Assembly: GCA_021432635.1 (NCBI GenBank)
Contig: MU270095.1
Span: forward strand, 1 to 64,000
From: Thozetella sp. PMI_491
Taxonomy: Eukaryota > Ascomycota > Sordariomycetes > Chaetosphaeriales > Chaetosphaeriaceae
Direction: 5' to 3'
DNA: 64,000 bases
Of this stretch, positions 45,631-56,029 are shown piece by piece (positions within the stretch are counted from its first letter, which is position 1; every line of letters begins with the position of its first letter). Made by a program: the position numbers and the translations under genes. Below the pieces are notes generated by a model. That model was not told the origin of the DNA. It searched no databases and worked only from the letters and a program-made list of their open reading frames with translations.

Positions 45631-48600
45631 CTAGGCGCCGTCCAAAGGGCTCGGGGCCAGCTGAGGAACCCCCAGGCTTTCCCGCACCTCTTGGAGTGCC
45701 GCCTTGATGCGTGATCGTTGGTCTCCCAGACTAACTCTGATGCTTCCGGCAGGCTGATCAACCACAAATTCATCGCCCCACAACAGCGTGATCCAATGCT
45801 GGAAGCTGCTGTCTAGCCAGAGTTGGTACAGAATCTTCATGTGTTGACCGAGTATCTCCTGTGTCAGATCTGATCGCTCCCTAATCGCATAGAAAGCCGC
45901 CCATGCCACCCTACCATCGGGGTGGCCGAGCTTGCCTGCTATGGTCTCCAGGATGCCGTGCGGCAGCGTCGACTGCTTCCCAAGCGCCGTAATGGCTAGC
46001 CTGTTTTCTTCGATCTCCGGCACATCCATCCGAGCCACTAAGGTCTCGATCATCTCGTCCGTCAGACGATGGCTCGCTGAAAGCCGCGTGGTGACCACCG
46101 CCCGGACGGAATAGGATGGATCGTGAATATGGCTAGCCACGGACTTCAAGATCTCTCTCGGCAGGTCGGTCTGGGCCGCCAGGGCGTCGACCGTGTTCCA
46201 TCGGATATCAGGATCCTCGTCCTTGAGCATACGGGCTAGTGCCTCGACTATGTCCCGTGGCAAATCGCGCTGTCTTCCCAAGCGCTCGATCGCCTCTACC
46301 CTCAGCCGATGCTCTCCTTCGTCGCAACCTAGTTGGGTGGCGACAAACTCGGTAATATATGGTAGTTTTAGATAGCTTTGGTGCAGGAAGTTGACTGCCA
46401 CGAGCCCCGAGTTACGTGCGTCCTGTGTGCTAGCAATGATTGTCTCGAGGACCTTGCTAGAGAGGTCTGGCCGAGGACACAGCACCATCAACGCTGCAGA
46501 TCGACATGACTGTGATTCGTCACTGAGGCGTTCCACAACAGCGTTTACCGCGTCGTCTCTCAACTCCTCCAACCCTGTGAGGGCTAACATTGCCACTTGC
46601 CTCACCGTCGCATCCGGGTCACTTATCATGGCCACTACAACATCTAGGGCCCGCGGCAGCGAGAGCTGGCGTTTGATAATTTCCAGCACGCTCATTCTGA
46701 CTCTGCGGTTGGTGTCATCGGCTCGCTTCATTACGACTGTGACAATTTCGCCGGGCAATACATGCTGGTCCTCGAGGATGGTGATGGCTGCCCGCCGAAC
46801 TCGGACCTCTGCACTTTCGAGACGGGCCGCGACGGCCTTGACAATTCTCTCAGGCAATGTCGCCTGGGCCATCAGGCATTCCATCGCCGCCACTCTGGCT
46901 TCTTGATCATCATCGTCGAGTCTAGAGAGCACGGCGGTCAGGATACCTTCTGCTACGTTGGGCACATCCACAAGAGCCTCCACCATGCCTCGTCGTGTTG
47001 CTGGGTCTGGAGAGTTGATCTGGCGGATCAAGGTGTTCTCGATATCTTCCGGCAGGGCAGGTTGCCGGCATAACACTTGGATTATCCTCCGTCTTTCGTC
47101 TGGCGCCTGGGAATCGATAAGGGTTGCTATACCTCGAAGGATTTCTTCGGGCACGGTGATGGTCTGGAGGACGGTGAGGGCCGAAAGTCTCACGATGGGC
47201 TCTGTATCCTGTAAACAGGTCCTGATCGCTCCTACGTGAGAAGCTGCTAAGTCTTGCCGAGACCCGAGGGCTTCAATGGCCTCCAATCTTATGCGATGGT
47301 CCTCGGCCCTGGTCGCAATCGCCATCACATCGGTGGACAGGTCCTGATGCTGCTTCAGCATATCGAAGATCGCGCGCTGCAGATCCGGCAAGTCGTTCCT
47401 ACGCAGCAGGTCCGTCGCGAGTCCCACGATGCTCGACGAGATGGCTGGCCGCCCCTGAAGGGTCCTGGCGATTTTCATCGCAACTTTCTCGGTAGATTCT
47501 CGCAAGGCGGTCTCCAAGAGGTACTCTGGGAATTCTTGTTCGCGACCTATATTTGATCCGACATTGTGTCGACATTCGAAGAGCAGCCACTCCGACAAGT
47601 GGCTTTCGAGTTTGTTCCGTAGTCGTTCAAAATCCGGAAACTCTGCGGTGCCCTCTACCTCGCTCAAGCAATGCATGATAAGACGTTGATGCGTGGGGCC
47701 GAATAAGTCGCGAGGCGCCTCTTCGATCATATCGAAGAAGCGGCAGAGTTGGCTCTCATCTCCATCCGCTTGGAGAAGGCCCGCAACGAAACGCCAGAAT
47801 ATGTCATAGCGGGCTTGGTACTTCTCCCTACGGAGAAAGGCCTCGGCGCTGATCGGCGACAGAGTCCCGCGCCGAGGCTCTAGTAACATGAGGTTCTTAC
47901 CGGACTTCCAATGGGCCACAAAAAACCGCGCAGCGAAGAACTCTTGGAAGGTCAGATGGAGAAAGTGATAACTCCGGATCCTCTCGTCAGCTGAATCATC
48001 TGACGTTCGGAGGAAGGAGGTCCTCGTCAGCGAGAGGAACGAAGGCAGACGGCCGCCTGAGTGTGCTTGGCTAAACTGTCTATATACTTGGTTGCGGAGC
48101 TTGGCGTCAAATTCGAGAATATTGGTGTAGAGCCCGGTGAAGGCGAGGCACTGGATGAGGCCGGCCTCTGAGGCGACATGGAACTCGATTTCGAAATCGA
48201 GCAGCTGGTGCGAAGTTTCTTCGGAGAGTGGCTTTTGGTCGTATTCCCTTCCCAGCCGAACCACATCTTTCTTCCATAGTTTCGACTCAATTGCTACATA
48301 GAGCTCCGTCATGGTGGTCGGCACGCCATCTAAACTTGTTGTATCGTCCCAGCTGTAACACAAGGCCTCCAGCTGGATGGGAATACGAAGTAGGCCTTGG
48401 AGAAGAGCTCGACCCTGGAGAAAGGCGTGGATTTCTGGCGCATGTTTGTGCGCAACGGTGTCGATGTAGGCATTAACCTGAGCAGGAAAGAATCCTACCG
48501 TCTCGAGCTCTAGATCGAAAGCTCCGATGTGGCTGGCATTTCCTGATGGTCGCGAAGTGACGATGACAGGAGACCGCCGTAAGAGGTCCAGAAGAAGACT

Positions 48601-50490
48601 GGGAGTGTTAGGGTCGAGGTCCCCCGAGACTTCATCCAGCCCGTCTAACACAAACAAGGTTCTGGCCCGGGTCTCTGAGCTATTGATCGTCTGCATCAAT
48701 GCTTCCACTAGCTCATTTCCAGTTTCTTCGCGGAAGTACTCGTCACGAACCCATTGGATGAGACTATAAGAAGAACCCAATCTTGTTTTAAGGGTGCGCA
48801 GAGGTACCCAAAGAAGACGGTCAAACTTGTCTGCCCATAGTCCGTTGTGGAGAAAGTCAGAGACTATTCTTTTGCACAGCGTCGTCTTTCCGACTCCTGC
48901 TTGCCCTCGGATCAGAATCCGCTGCGGCTGGGTCATTGCACCCTTCCCCGCTTGGCGTGGAGCAAAGAGCACGGGGAAGAGGATGTTCTTGTCGCTCTTG
49001 CGGGTGTTGTCGACGTTCAGTCGAGAGAGGAGCGAGAACGGGGATGGACCGTCCTTTAGAGCTCCTCCTCCAATCTCGGGTATAGATTGCTCGGAGCGCT
49101 CCATAAGAGCAAGATTGATGTAGCACTGATCCATCGGTAGCCGGTCACCGGACAGCCGTTCCACTCGGAGCAGGTATTCGTCGTTCTGGAGATAGCGTTC
49201 GCGGATCCTCTCGTCGGCATAGACAACGTGTGCCTCGATGCATGACTGCCAGGCCCTATCCAGCAAGTCACAAGGAAGTGTGTGATCCTGCTTTGTGGGG
49301 CCTGGTAGCGAGGATGCGTAGGTCTCGCCGCCTCCCACGAGCCGTCGCCACGATCTTTTCTCTGGTGCGACTTTCTCGCTCCAATCCAGCTTGCCCAGGC
49401 GACGGGCGATCGTTCTCGTCCATTCAGCCACGCGTTGGTGCTGAGACTTTGCGCACTCGGGAACCAAAACCTGGTCCACAAACCGTACCACCGCGGCCTT
49501 CGTGGCGTCGTCTCCAACTGCCCAGGCGCTCTCGAGCTGAGTGTACATTCCGCACAGAAACTCCTTGTCGTGGGCACAGGGGAGCAACCCAACCAACCTC
49601 TCGAGATCTTTGAAGGCTCTAGCGGCTATCAACATATCTGTGAACCGAAGAGCCACGTACCAAGCCTTTTGCGGATGCAAGAGGCTGAGCTCCTCGTTGG
49701 CCACTTTGAGGCTGCTCACCAGGCCCGAGAGCGCCTGGACTACCTGTACCATGGACGAGACCAGATCGGGTACGTTGTTCAATACGTCAAAGAGCTTGGC
49801 CGGATCCATGGTAGTAACCGCCCCCGCAAGCGTCGCAGTGGCTTGCACAATGGTGACTGTATTCCGCCAAAGCGCTTGATACGGACTTTCGTCGTTTGGG
49901 ATGCCGACCAGCGCCTCGTGGGCGTACCTAGCCGCCTGGGCGAGGCGAATTTCTGAGTGCTTGGCGAGCTTCTCGAGCAGCTTAAGGAGCGGTTGGTGCA
50001 ATTCTTCTCGGCTGAGGCCTTTGGTCTTCACGTCCGCCATGGCGTCCAGAACGGGGCACAACGCGGCGAGCATCCGATACTGAGACTGCGGCCGAGCCAA
50101 CTCCACCGCAGACTGAAGCCGGGTCTGGAGGCTCCTCATGACAAGCCCGACCTCTACATCAGCCTTCTTGGTGCTGTCGCCGCAGCGAAGCACCGAGGTA
50201 AAGCCGTCGAGCAGGGTGAGCTCCACGAAGTTTCTATCCGCAGTTCCCTGGATGATTGCATTGCCGAACGCGTGGCATAGGTCCTGGTAGTTGTTGGCTG
50301 ACACGACGGGTGCGAGAGCCGCAGCCTCGGGGACGTACGAGAGGCGGGGTTCGTCCCTGAATATTTTGATCATGTCCTTCGCGAGGGCTTCCAGCGCTTT
50401 CCTTTGTTTCGGCTCGGTTGAACTGCTCCGCAGCTCCTTGAGCATCCCGTCCGTGCGGACAGGGCGGGAAAGCCGCCCGGGTTGCGCCAT
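45631..50490 (-). CDS. NLR-type receptor: helical N-terminus, NACHT, HEAT-like repeats
   Basis: STAND/NLR P-loop NTPase of the kind fungi use in nonself recognition. Single exon, 1619 aa from the first true ATG (MAQPGRLSRP). Residues 1 to about 400 are all-helical and resemble the ARM-like N-terminal region of some fungal NACHT proteins; no HET, Goodbye-type or hydrolase domain is visible. The NACHT shows the Walker A motif GQAGVGKTT (about 524-532) and Walker B LFVLDGLDEVS (about 617). From about residue 1025 to 1555 there are roughly 14-16 units of 30-38 residues with alternating L-P-x-x-I-V and V-R-x-x-A-x-x-x-L patterns, i.e. HEAT/EZ-like repeats. The repeats are clearly diverged from one another, unlike the near-identical WD40 units of HET-E-type genes. 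No frame breaks. The gene is head-to-head with the next NLR, 2.0 kb apart. Confidence 0.88.
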   Translation of the reverse strand: MAQPGRLSRPVRTDGMLKELRSSSTEPKQRKALEALAKDMIKIFRDEPRLSYVPEAAALAPVVSANNYQDLCHAFGNAIIQGTADRNFVELTLLDGFTSVLRCGDSTKKADVEVGLVMRSLQTRLQSAVELARPQSQYRMLAALCPVLDAMADVKTKGLSREELHQPLLKLLEKLAKHSEIRLAQAARYAHEALVGIPNDESPYQALWRNTVTIVQATATLAGAVTTMDPAKLFDVLNNVPDLVSSMVQVVQALSGLVSSLKVANEELSLLHPQKAWYVALRFTDMLIAARAFKDLERLVGLLPCAHDKEFLCGMYTQLESAWAVGDDATKAAVVRFVDQVLVPECAKSQHQRVAEWTRTIARRLGKLDWSEKVAPEKRSWRRLVGGGETYASSLPGPTKQDHTLPCDLLDRAWQSCIEAHVVYADERIRERYLQNDEYLLRVERLSGDRLPMDQCYINLALMERSEQSIPEIGGGALKDGPSPFSLLSRLNVDNTRKSDKNILFPVLFAPRQAGKGAMTQPQRILIRGQAGVGKTTLCKRIVSDFLHNGLWADKFDRLLWVPLRTLKTRLGSSYSLIQWVRDEYFREETGNELVEALMQTINSSETRARTLFVLDGLDEVSGDLDPNTPSLLLDLLRRSPVIVTSRPSGNASHIGAFDLELETVGFFPAQVNAYIDTVAHKHAPEIHAFLQGRALLQGLLRIPIQLEALCYSWDDTTSLDGVPTTMTELYVAIESKLWKKDVVRLGREYDQKPLSEETSHQLLDFEIEFHVASEAGLIQCLAFTGLYTNILEFDAKLRNQVYRQFSQAHSGGRLPSFLSLTRTSFLRTSDDSADERIRSYHFLHLTFQEFFAARFFVAHWKSGKNLMLLEPRRGTLSPISAEAFLRREKYQARYDIFWRFVAGLLQADGDESQLCRFFDMIEEAPRDLFGPTHQRLIMHCLSEVEGTAEFPDFERLRNKLESHLSEWLLFECRHNVGSNIGREQEFPEYLLETALRESTEKVAMKIARTLQGRPAISSSIVGLATDLLRRNDLPDLQRAIFDMLKQHQDLSTDVMAIATRAEDHRIRLEAIEALGSRQDLAASHVGAIRTCLQDTEPIVRLSALTVLQTITVPEEILRGIATLIDSQAPDERRRIIQVLCRQPALPEDIENTLIRQINSPDPATRRGMVEALVDVPNVAEGILTAVLSRLDDDDQEARVAAMECLMAQATLPERIVKAVAARLESAEVRVRRAAITILEDQHVLPGEIVTVVMKRADDTNRRVRMSVLEIIKRQLSLPRALDVVVAMISDPDATVRQVAMLALTGLEELRDDAVNAVVERLSDESQSCRSAALMVLCPRPDLSSKVLETIIASTQDARNSGLVAVNFLHQSYLKLPYITEFVATQLGCDEGEHRLRVEAIERLGRQRDLPRDIVEALARMLKDEDPDIRWNTVDALAAQTDLPREILKSVASHIHDPSYSVRAVVTTRLSASHRLTDEMIETLVARMDVPEIEENRLAITALGKQSTLPHGILETIAGKLGHPDGRVAWAAFYAIRERSDLTQEILGQHMKILYQLWLDSSFQHWITLLWGDEFVVDQPAGSIRVSLGDQRSRIKAALQEVRESLGVPQLAPSPLDGA

Positions 50491-52509
50491 TGTGAGATTT
50501 GTCCTTGGAGGCGACAAGCGGGCTTGCGATGTGCGAGTAGAGAGACCCCGGCGAGAGCAGCTGAGACCGTACCGGTTAGGCGCCGGCTGCAGCCTTGCAA
50601 ACTGCGCCGCCAGGGGTGCTCAGAGGCTTTCATGTTGATCTCCAATCGGAATTCGCGAAGGCCGGGCTCGTCAATCTGTGGCCCCCAATGTAACTCCCTG
50701 GTCTTGCAGGCATGTCTCCTCCTACACAATCCCCTGTACTATTGCTTCTTCATACAATACAGATGCTGGCCAGACATGAGGGTTTGAAAGTCAGTTAACG
50801 CTCCTGTAGGCTTGTTGTTGTTGGCCTATATAGCTCTCTATTGGCCCTGCAAACTCGTCTGGGTCAATTACTTGTGAAGACAGGCCTTTTAATCCCCACG
50901 CTAAAAACAAGCAAACAAACAGCGGTTGAATTGTATGGGGGCCTTTCGGTCATTTCTTCCATTTCTGCCCGATCAAGTATTGCCATAGTGACATCTGCGC
51001 AGCTAACGATAACTACAGTTTGTTGCAGGTATTGCCCATGGAGTCCTACTTTTGGCCACTGTGAGGTGTATAATAATATCCAGGCTTAGACTAACTTCCT
51101 TTCGAGGCAAACAATTTCGTAAGTCGCTAGGCGAGAGCCTGTATGTCCGACCGTAAGATGGCTTGAAGGTAGCCGGCTTTGTTTCTAGACTGTGTGCAAC
51201 AGCCAAAGTAGTAAGATTTTTATCGTCCAGGCATGTCTCTGAGAGTGTGGAGTACTTGAAATCGAAGTTGAGCTCACACATACAAAGTGATAATTAAGCG
51301 TCCTAAACAAGGGGAACAAACGAGTAGAGTGAGGAAGTTAAGAGGTGGAAGAAACTCGAAGGTTGCTTGTTCATTACTCCAAGGTTAAAGCGCCGAGTTT
51401 ACTAGGTTGTGATTTTGATCCCGACACCGGGCGTCTTGCTATTCGACGGCGACTATGAATCTAGGTATAATTATCGAATTGATACGACGTTAACCAGTCG
51501 CTACACCAGCGCCTCGACTCGGCCCGATCTGTCATCTATCACGTCAGCCACGGCGACTATTTGGAGGTCCTCCGGCCATATAGCTCGCCCGCCATCACGT
51601 TGGCCTCCCTGTCCTCCTCGCGCTGCCCTTTCTGCCCGCGGCCGTTATGGCATCGGGCACAGAGACAAGGTCTGGGCGCTCGCTATCTATGCACGCCTAT
51701 ATCGTGCCGCCTCACCGAGGCCGTCCCCGGACAAACTCGCTGCACAACCGGCACTCAAGGTACGGATCTACAGTGCTTAAACCGTCCGGTATGGGTGGGT
51801 ACGGGCATGCACGACCTGAATCCCGCGGACGGCCGCTCTAGCGACTGCCCAACTCGGCCATGGCCGCATCTGCTATATTCGCGACAATCGGGACGCGAGG
51901 TTCCGATTCGCCAGCGTCATGCAGGCAGTTCAGATCCGCTGCCGATGACAGGTATTGACCGCGAACGAGGAGGGAAGGGCCTGGCTGGATACTTTGTCTA
52001 GGACGCCGTAGGGACTCGGAGGCCGGCCTGGCGTCGAGCGAGTTCGTGAGAACCATCCGGATCCTCGCGGCTTGCATATCTATATCTCACGAACTGTGTC
52101 TTGGTTTTATCGCATGGCCCTACCCTCCCGGATCTGTGTCGTGTCCATCCTGTTTTGCGCCGTCTCCGCAAAGGTGGCCGCCAAACAGCCGCTCCGGTTA
52201 TAGCAAGCGGAATAAAAATGCATGGACGGCACGGCACGGCTGAAGCGTTCCCAACGCGTCGTATCGCGTTCCTCTGTGGGAGCTACGAAAACAGCCTATT
52301 CGATGATCTGAGAAGCGGGAAGTCTGTTACCTCATGAGCAATGCACCGGGGGGCGCCGCATGGCTCGGTGTGGGCGGGCGCGCAGGCACGCAGCTAAAGC
52401 TTGACCTGCGCCCGGTGCTCCTGTGTCTCGTCCTCGCATGCAGCGCGGACACACCCGAATACGACCGAGCACCGCCGAGCTGGGTCGCTGGCTATGTCGC
52501 TTGCTCGCC
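50491..52509. promoter_or_regulatory. Shared 2-kb region between two divergent NLR genes
   Basis: Contains the promoters of both receptors. The part at about 50800-51400 is more AT-rich; 51500-52500 is GC-rich. An open frame of 146 codons at 51561-52001 has no recognisable family and is probably chance. An in-frame ATG at 52438 could extend the right-hand NLR by 24 residues. Confidence 0.5.
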
Positions 52510-55500
52510 ATGAAGGTGAAGGAAGACTCCGTGAAGTCGTCCGGTCTCTCGCTTCTGTACGAACCCGACGCACCGACGGAAGCTCTTGTCGAGTGAGTGC
52601 ACCACCATCCAACCCCCAATTGACAACCCCCCGGGACCGACAGGGATCACCAGTGCTGATATCTGGGTGTAACTTGTAGCATCGTCTTAGTCCACGGCAT
52701 AGGTGGCCATCCAGTTCGGTCCTGGAAGTATAATGGCTACAAGAAGGAGCGTGGGCCTCCTCAAACGGCGACGTCGGCTACCCAGGGGCCTTCGTTGCGT
52801 AAGCTCCTGCGGAAAAACAACACGTTGACCTCGCTAAGGAGATCCAATTCGGAGCCTCTCCTGGGACGCAAGGAAGACTGCACGGGCAAACAGAGAAACG
52901 TTCTCAGGAAAGATTCGTCGAAGTCTCGGTCGAGGCTTAAGCTAGACTTGATCGAGCCGGAAAACGAGCCCGAAGAGAGGGTGGACGTGTACTGGCCCCT
53001 GGAGCTTCTTCCGGCGTCATGTCCACACGGGCGCGTCTTCACCTGGGGCTACCACACCCTTGTGGTGGACAGGAAGCCGTTACGGCTGCAGTACGACATT
53101 TTTGCGCATGCGAGGGAGCTTTTGATAGAGCTGGCAGGTATCCGAGACACCAATAAGACGATAGATCGGCCGATTGTCTTCATTGCGCACTCCACCGGCG
53201 GTCTCCTCGTCAAAGAGGTGTGTATATCGATACATCAAACATGGCTGTGCAAGTCTGTTCCCTGCGAATGGCGCCCTGACTAATACCTTTAGGTGCTGCG
53301 GCTGTCTGATCTCGACACCGACGGGGTCTTGAAGCCCATCGTCTTGTCTACGCTTGGGGTGATCTTCATGGCATGCCCGCAGCGAGCTAGTGAGAATTCG
53401 AAGCTATCAGAGGCTGTGAGGAACATGGCTAGCATCACCCTCAAGGTGGAGGCCGATGACATCGGGCTCAAGGAGCTGAGCGGCTCGAAGAGCATTGAGC
53501 TAGAGCTCGGACGGCAGGCCTTCGTACGCATATGGAACGACTACAACTTCAAGGTGAAGACGTACCAGGAATCGCTGGCCGTCTACACACGCTTTCTCGA
53601 GGATAGAGGAAACGCGGTAAGTAGGAGCTCCAAGGGGGGGAAAAAAATGCCCCTCCGTTGACTACGCCGCCTAACCGTCGTCGCAGGTCGTACGCCGCCA
53701 AGCGAGCTTCATCGGGGACCACCGCGAAAACGCCGAGACGGTCAGCGCCAAACACGTCGATATTTGTAAATTTGCTTCGTCCGAAGATCCCACATACCGG
53801 TCGTTGGCCAATACGCTCGTGAGATACATCCGGAGCGAGGGTAGTCGGGTGAGGAACCCCTGCTGCGGCGCCGAGACGGGGTTTAGACAGCTAACAGAAA
53901 TGCTCCGGGCTAGAGACATAAGCTCAACACCAAGGAGAGGGGTGCGTAAAACCTTCGACCCCCTAGCTCGTCTGGGGCGGAGGGGAAGAGGGAGCCCGTT
54001 TCGCTAACGACAAATTCTAGAATGCTTCGCCGCCTTAGCCCGGCCGTATCTGGCTATACCTGAAACGCTGTCCGCGTCCTCGTACCCCGGCACCTGCCTC
54101 TGGCTCTACGACATGCCCCAGTTCCGGGCTTGGCACCACCGAAGCGACCGGAACAAGCACAAGCTGCTCTGGATCAAAGGCAAGTCGGGCTGCGGCAAGA
54201 CGGTGCTGCTCAAGTCGCTCCGCACGCGGCTGGAGAAGCAATGGGGCCCGGCCGGGGCGTCCTTCATCTGGGCGACGGCCGAGGGCCACAGCAGCAACAG
54301 CATTTTCTTCCCCGGCACGTACGAAAAGCATCATGAAACCAACCCCGCCGGCGTCTACCGGAGCCTCCTGGCGCAGCTCTTCCACCAGGACCCCCGCCTC
54401 CGCAAGGCTCTGTTGGAGCTGCAGAAGCGACCACGGGACGACCCGCCGCAGACGCTAGGCGATGCACTCGTCGTTTCATTCTTCAGCGACGACTACATCG
54501 ACCAGAAGGTCGAGACCCCCACGCGGCGCACGTTTGTCTTCGTCGACGTCGCCGACGATGCGGGGCTGGGCTACTTGTCGGACCTGATCTCGCACCTCTC
54601 CCGGCTCGCGCTCAACTCGGACTTCAGCGTCTGCGTTGCCAGCACCCACCACGCCGAGATCAAGGAGGACAACGCCATCGACGTCGTCATGCCGCTACGA
54701 AACGCCGACGACATCCTGCGCTATGTCAACCTCAACCTGGTCGCCGAGTGGGAGGAGCGCAGCGCCACCGTGGTGCGAATCGGCCAGAAAGCCGGCGGCG
54801 TGTTCCTATGGGCCGAGATCGTCGTCAACATCCTCAACGCCGCCATCTCCGAGGGGGCGTCGCAGGAGCTTATAGAGTACACGCTCGAGGAGGTCCCCGA
54901 TGACCTGCACGGGCTCTACGAGTGGATGCTGGCGACGTTGAACGACACGGAGAAGGCCGAAGCCCTGGTGCTGTTCCAGTGGGTTATGCTGGCGGCCGAG
55001 CCTCTGCGTCTCAACGACTTATTAGTGGCCGTACGGCTGACGGAGCCGTGGTCGCTCCAGGGCTTCCGCCCGTACATGGCGCTGCAGGTCGGAGAGCCGT
55101 CTTCCATGAGAGACCTCAGGCGGCTCCGGAACTCGGAGATCACGTCGGGCACGCCGTACCAGTTCCACCGCTGGATCCGCAGCCGGTCCATCGGGCTGCT
55201 GGAGCTCAAGTCGGAGAGCGTCCAGGGCGTCGCGAACGAGCCGCTGGGGCTGCAGCGCGTGTACCCTATCCACGACTCAGTCCGGAGCTTCTTCCGGTCC
55301 GGGCGGGGCTTTGCGTGCCTCGCGGGCGACGACGTGCCCGTGGCGTACAGCCGAGAGGACCTCGTTGACGTGTCGCACTACTCGCTCCTACGGGCGTGCC
55401 TCCGATACCTCAACATGCGCGACTTTGAGCGCCTGGGGCAGGGCAACTCGCAGGAAGTGCCCATTGCGCACCAGGAGTCGCGGTACTGGCAGCAGAGCGT

Positions 55501-56029
55501 CTTCGACCAGCGCAACCTCGTCATGTCGAGCTTCCCGTTCCTGCAGTACGCCGTCGACCACCTCCTCTTCCACCTGCTGAACCCGCAGTTCTTCCGCTAC
55601 TTTCTCCCACAGCACGAGGTGCTGGCCGTCTTCTCCGCGAACCGGTGCCGACTGTGGCGGCGGTGGACCTCGCTGCTAGGGTCGGCCGACACGGCCGTCA
55701 TTTTTGCAAAGCACAGCAGCGGGCCGGCGGCGGACCTGCTGAGCCCCGTGTTCGGGGCGCGCTACCGGCTCGAGCGTGTGTTCCGGAAGCTAAGCAGGCT
55801 GTCCGGCGGCAACTCGGCCGCCATATCGCCCGTGGTGCCCATCACGCCGGTGTCGGCATCGGAGAAGGCCTTCTGGTCGCCCCAGACACCCCGTTTCAGG
55901 GTCCCTCCGACCCTGCATCTGCCGCTGCCTCCGGGCCCAGGGCGGCCAGGGCGACCGCTGGCGATGGACGCAGTGCATACGGAGGTGGAGGGGACCCACG
56001 GGGCTATACCGTTAGGGGTCGCGATGTAA
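52510..56029 (+). CDS. NLR-type receptor: alpha/beta-hydrolase plus NACHT
   Basis: STAND/NLR protein with an N-terminal SesB-like lipase/esterase domain, an effector type known in fungal nonself-recognition receptors. Five exons: 52510-52592, 52680-53217, 53293-53616, 53687-53945 and 54021-56029; 1070 aa with consistent phase. The hydrolase begins with DIVLVHGIGGHP (about 28-39) and has the nucleophile motif FIAHSTGGLLVKE (about 194-206), so the Ser is kept though the first Gly of GxSxG is Ala. A basic insert at about residues 65-110 is rich in Ser, Arg and Lys. The NTPase has Walker A GKSGCGKT (about 453-460) and a Walker B-like FVFVDVADDAG (about 572). After it come about 400 residues with helical NACHT-associated sequence but no WD40, ankyrin or TPR array; the last 70 are Pro-rich. 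The exon 4 donor GTAAAA at 53946 is chosen because the GT at 53942 breaks the frame. Start could be 52438. Confidence 0.87.

Noticed and set aside
51561-52001. 146-codon open frame between the two NLR genes
   Set aside because: No recognisable family or motif; probably chance in GC-rich DNA.
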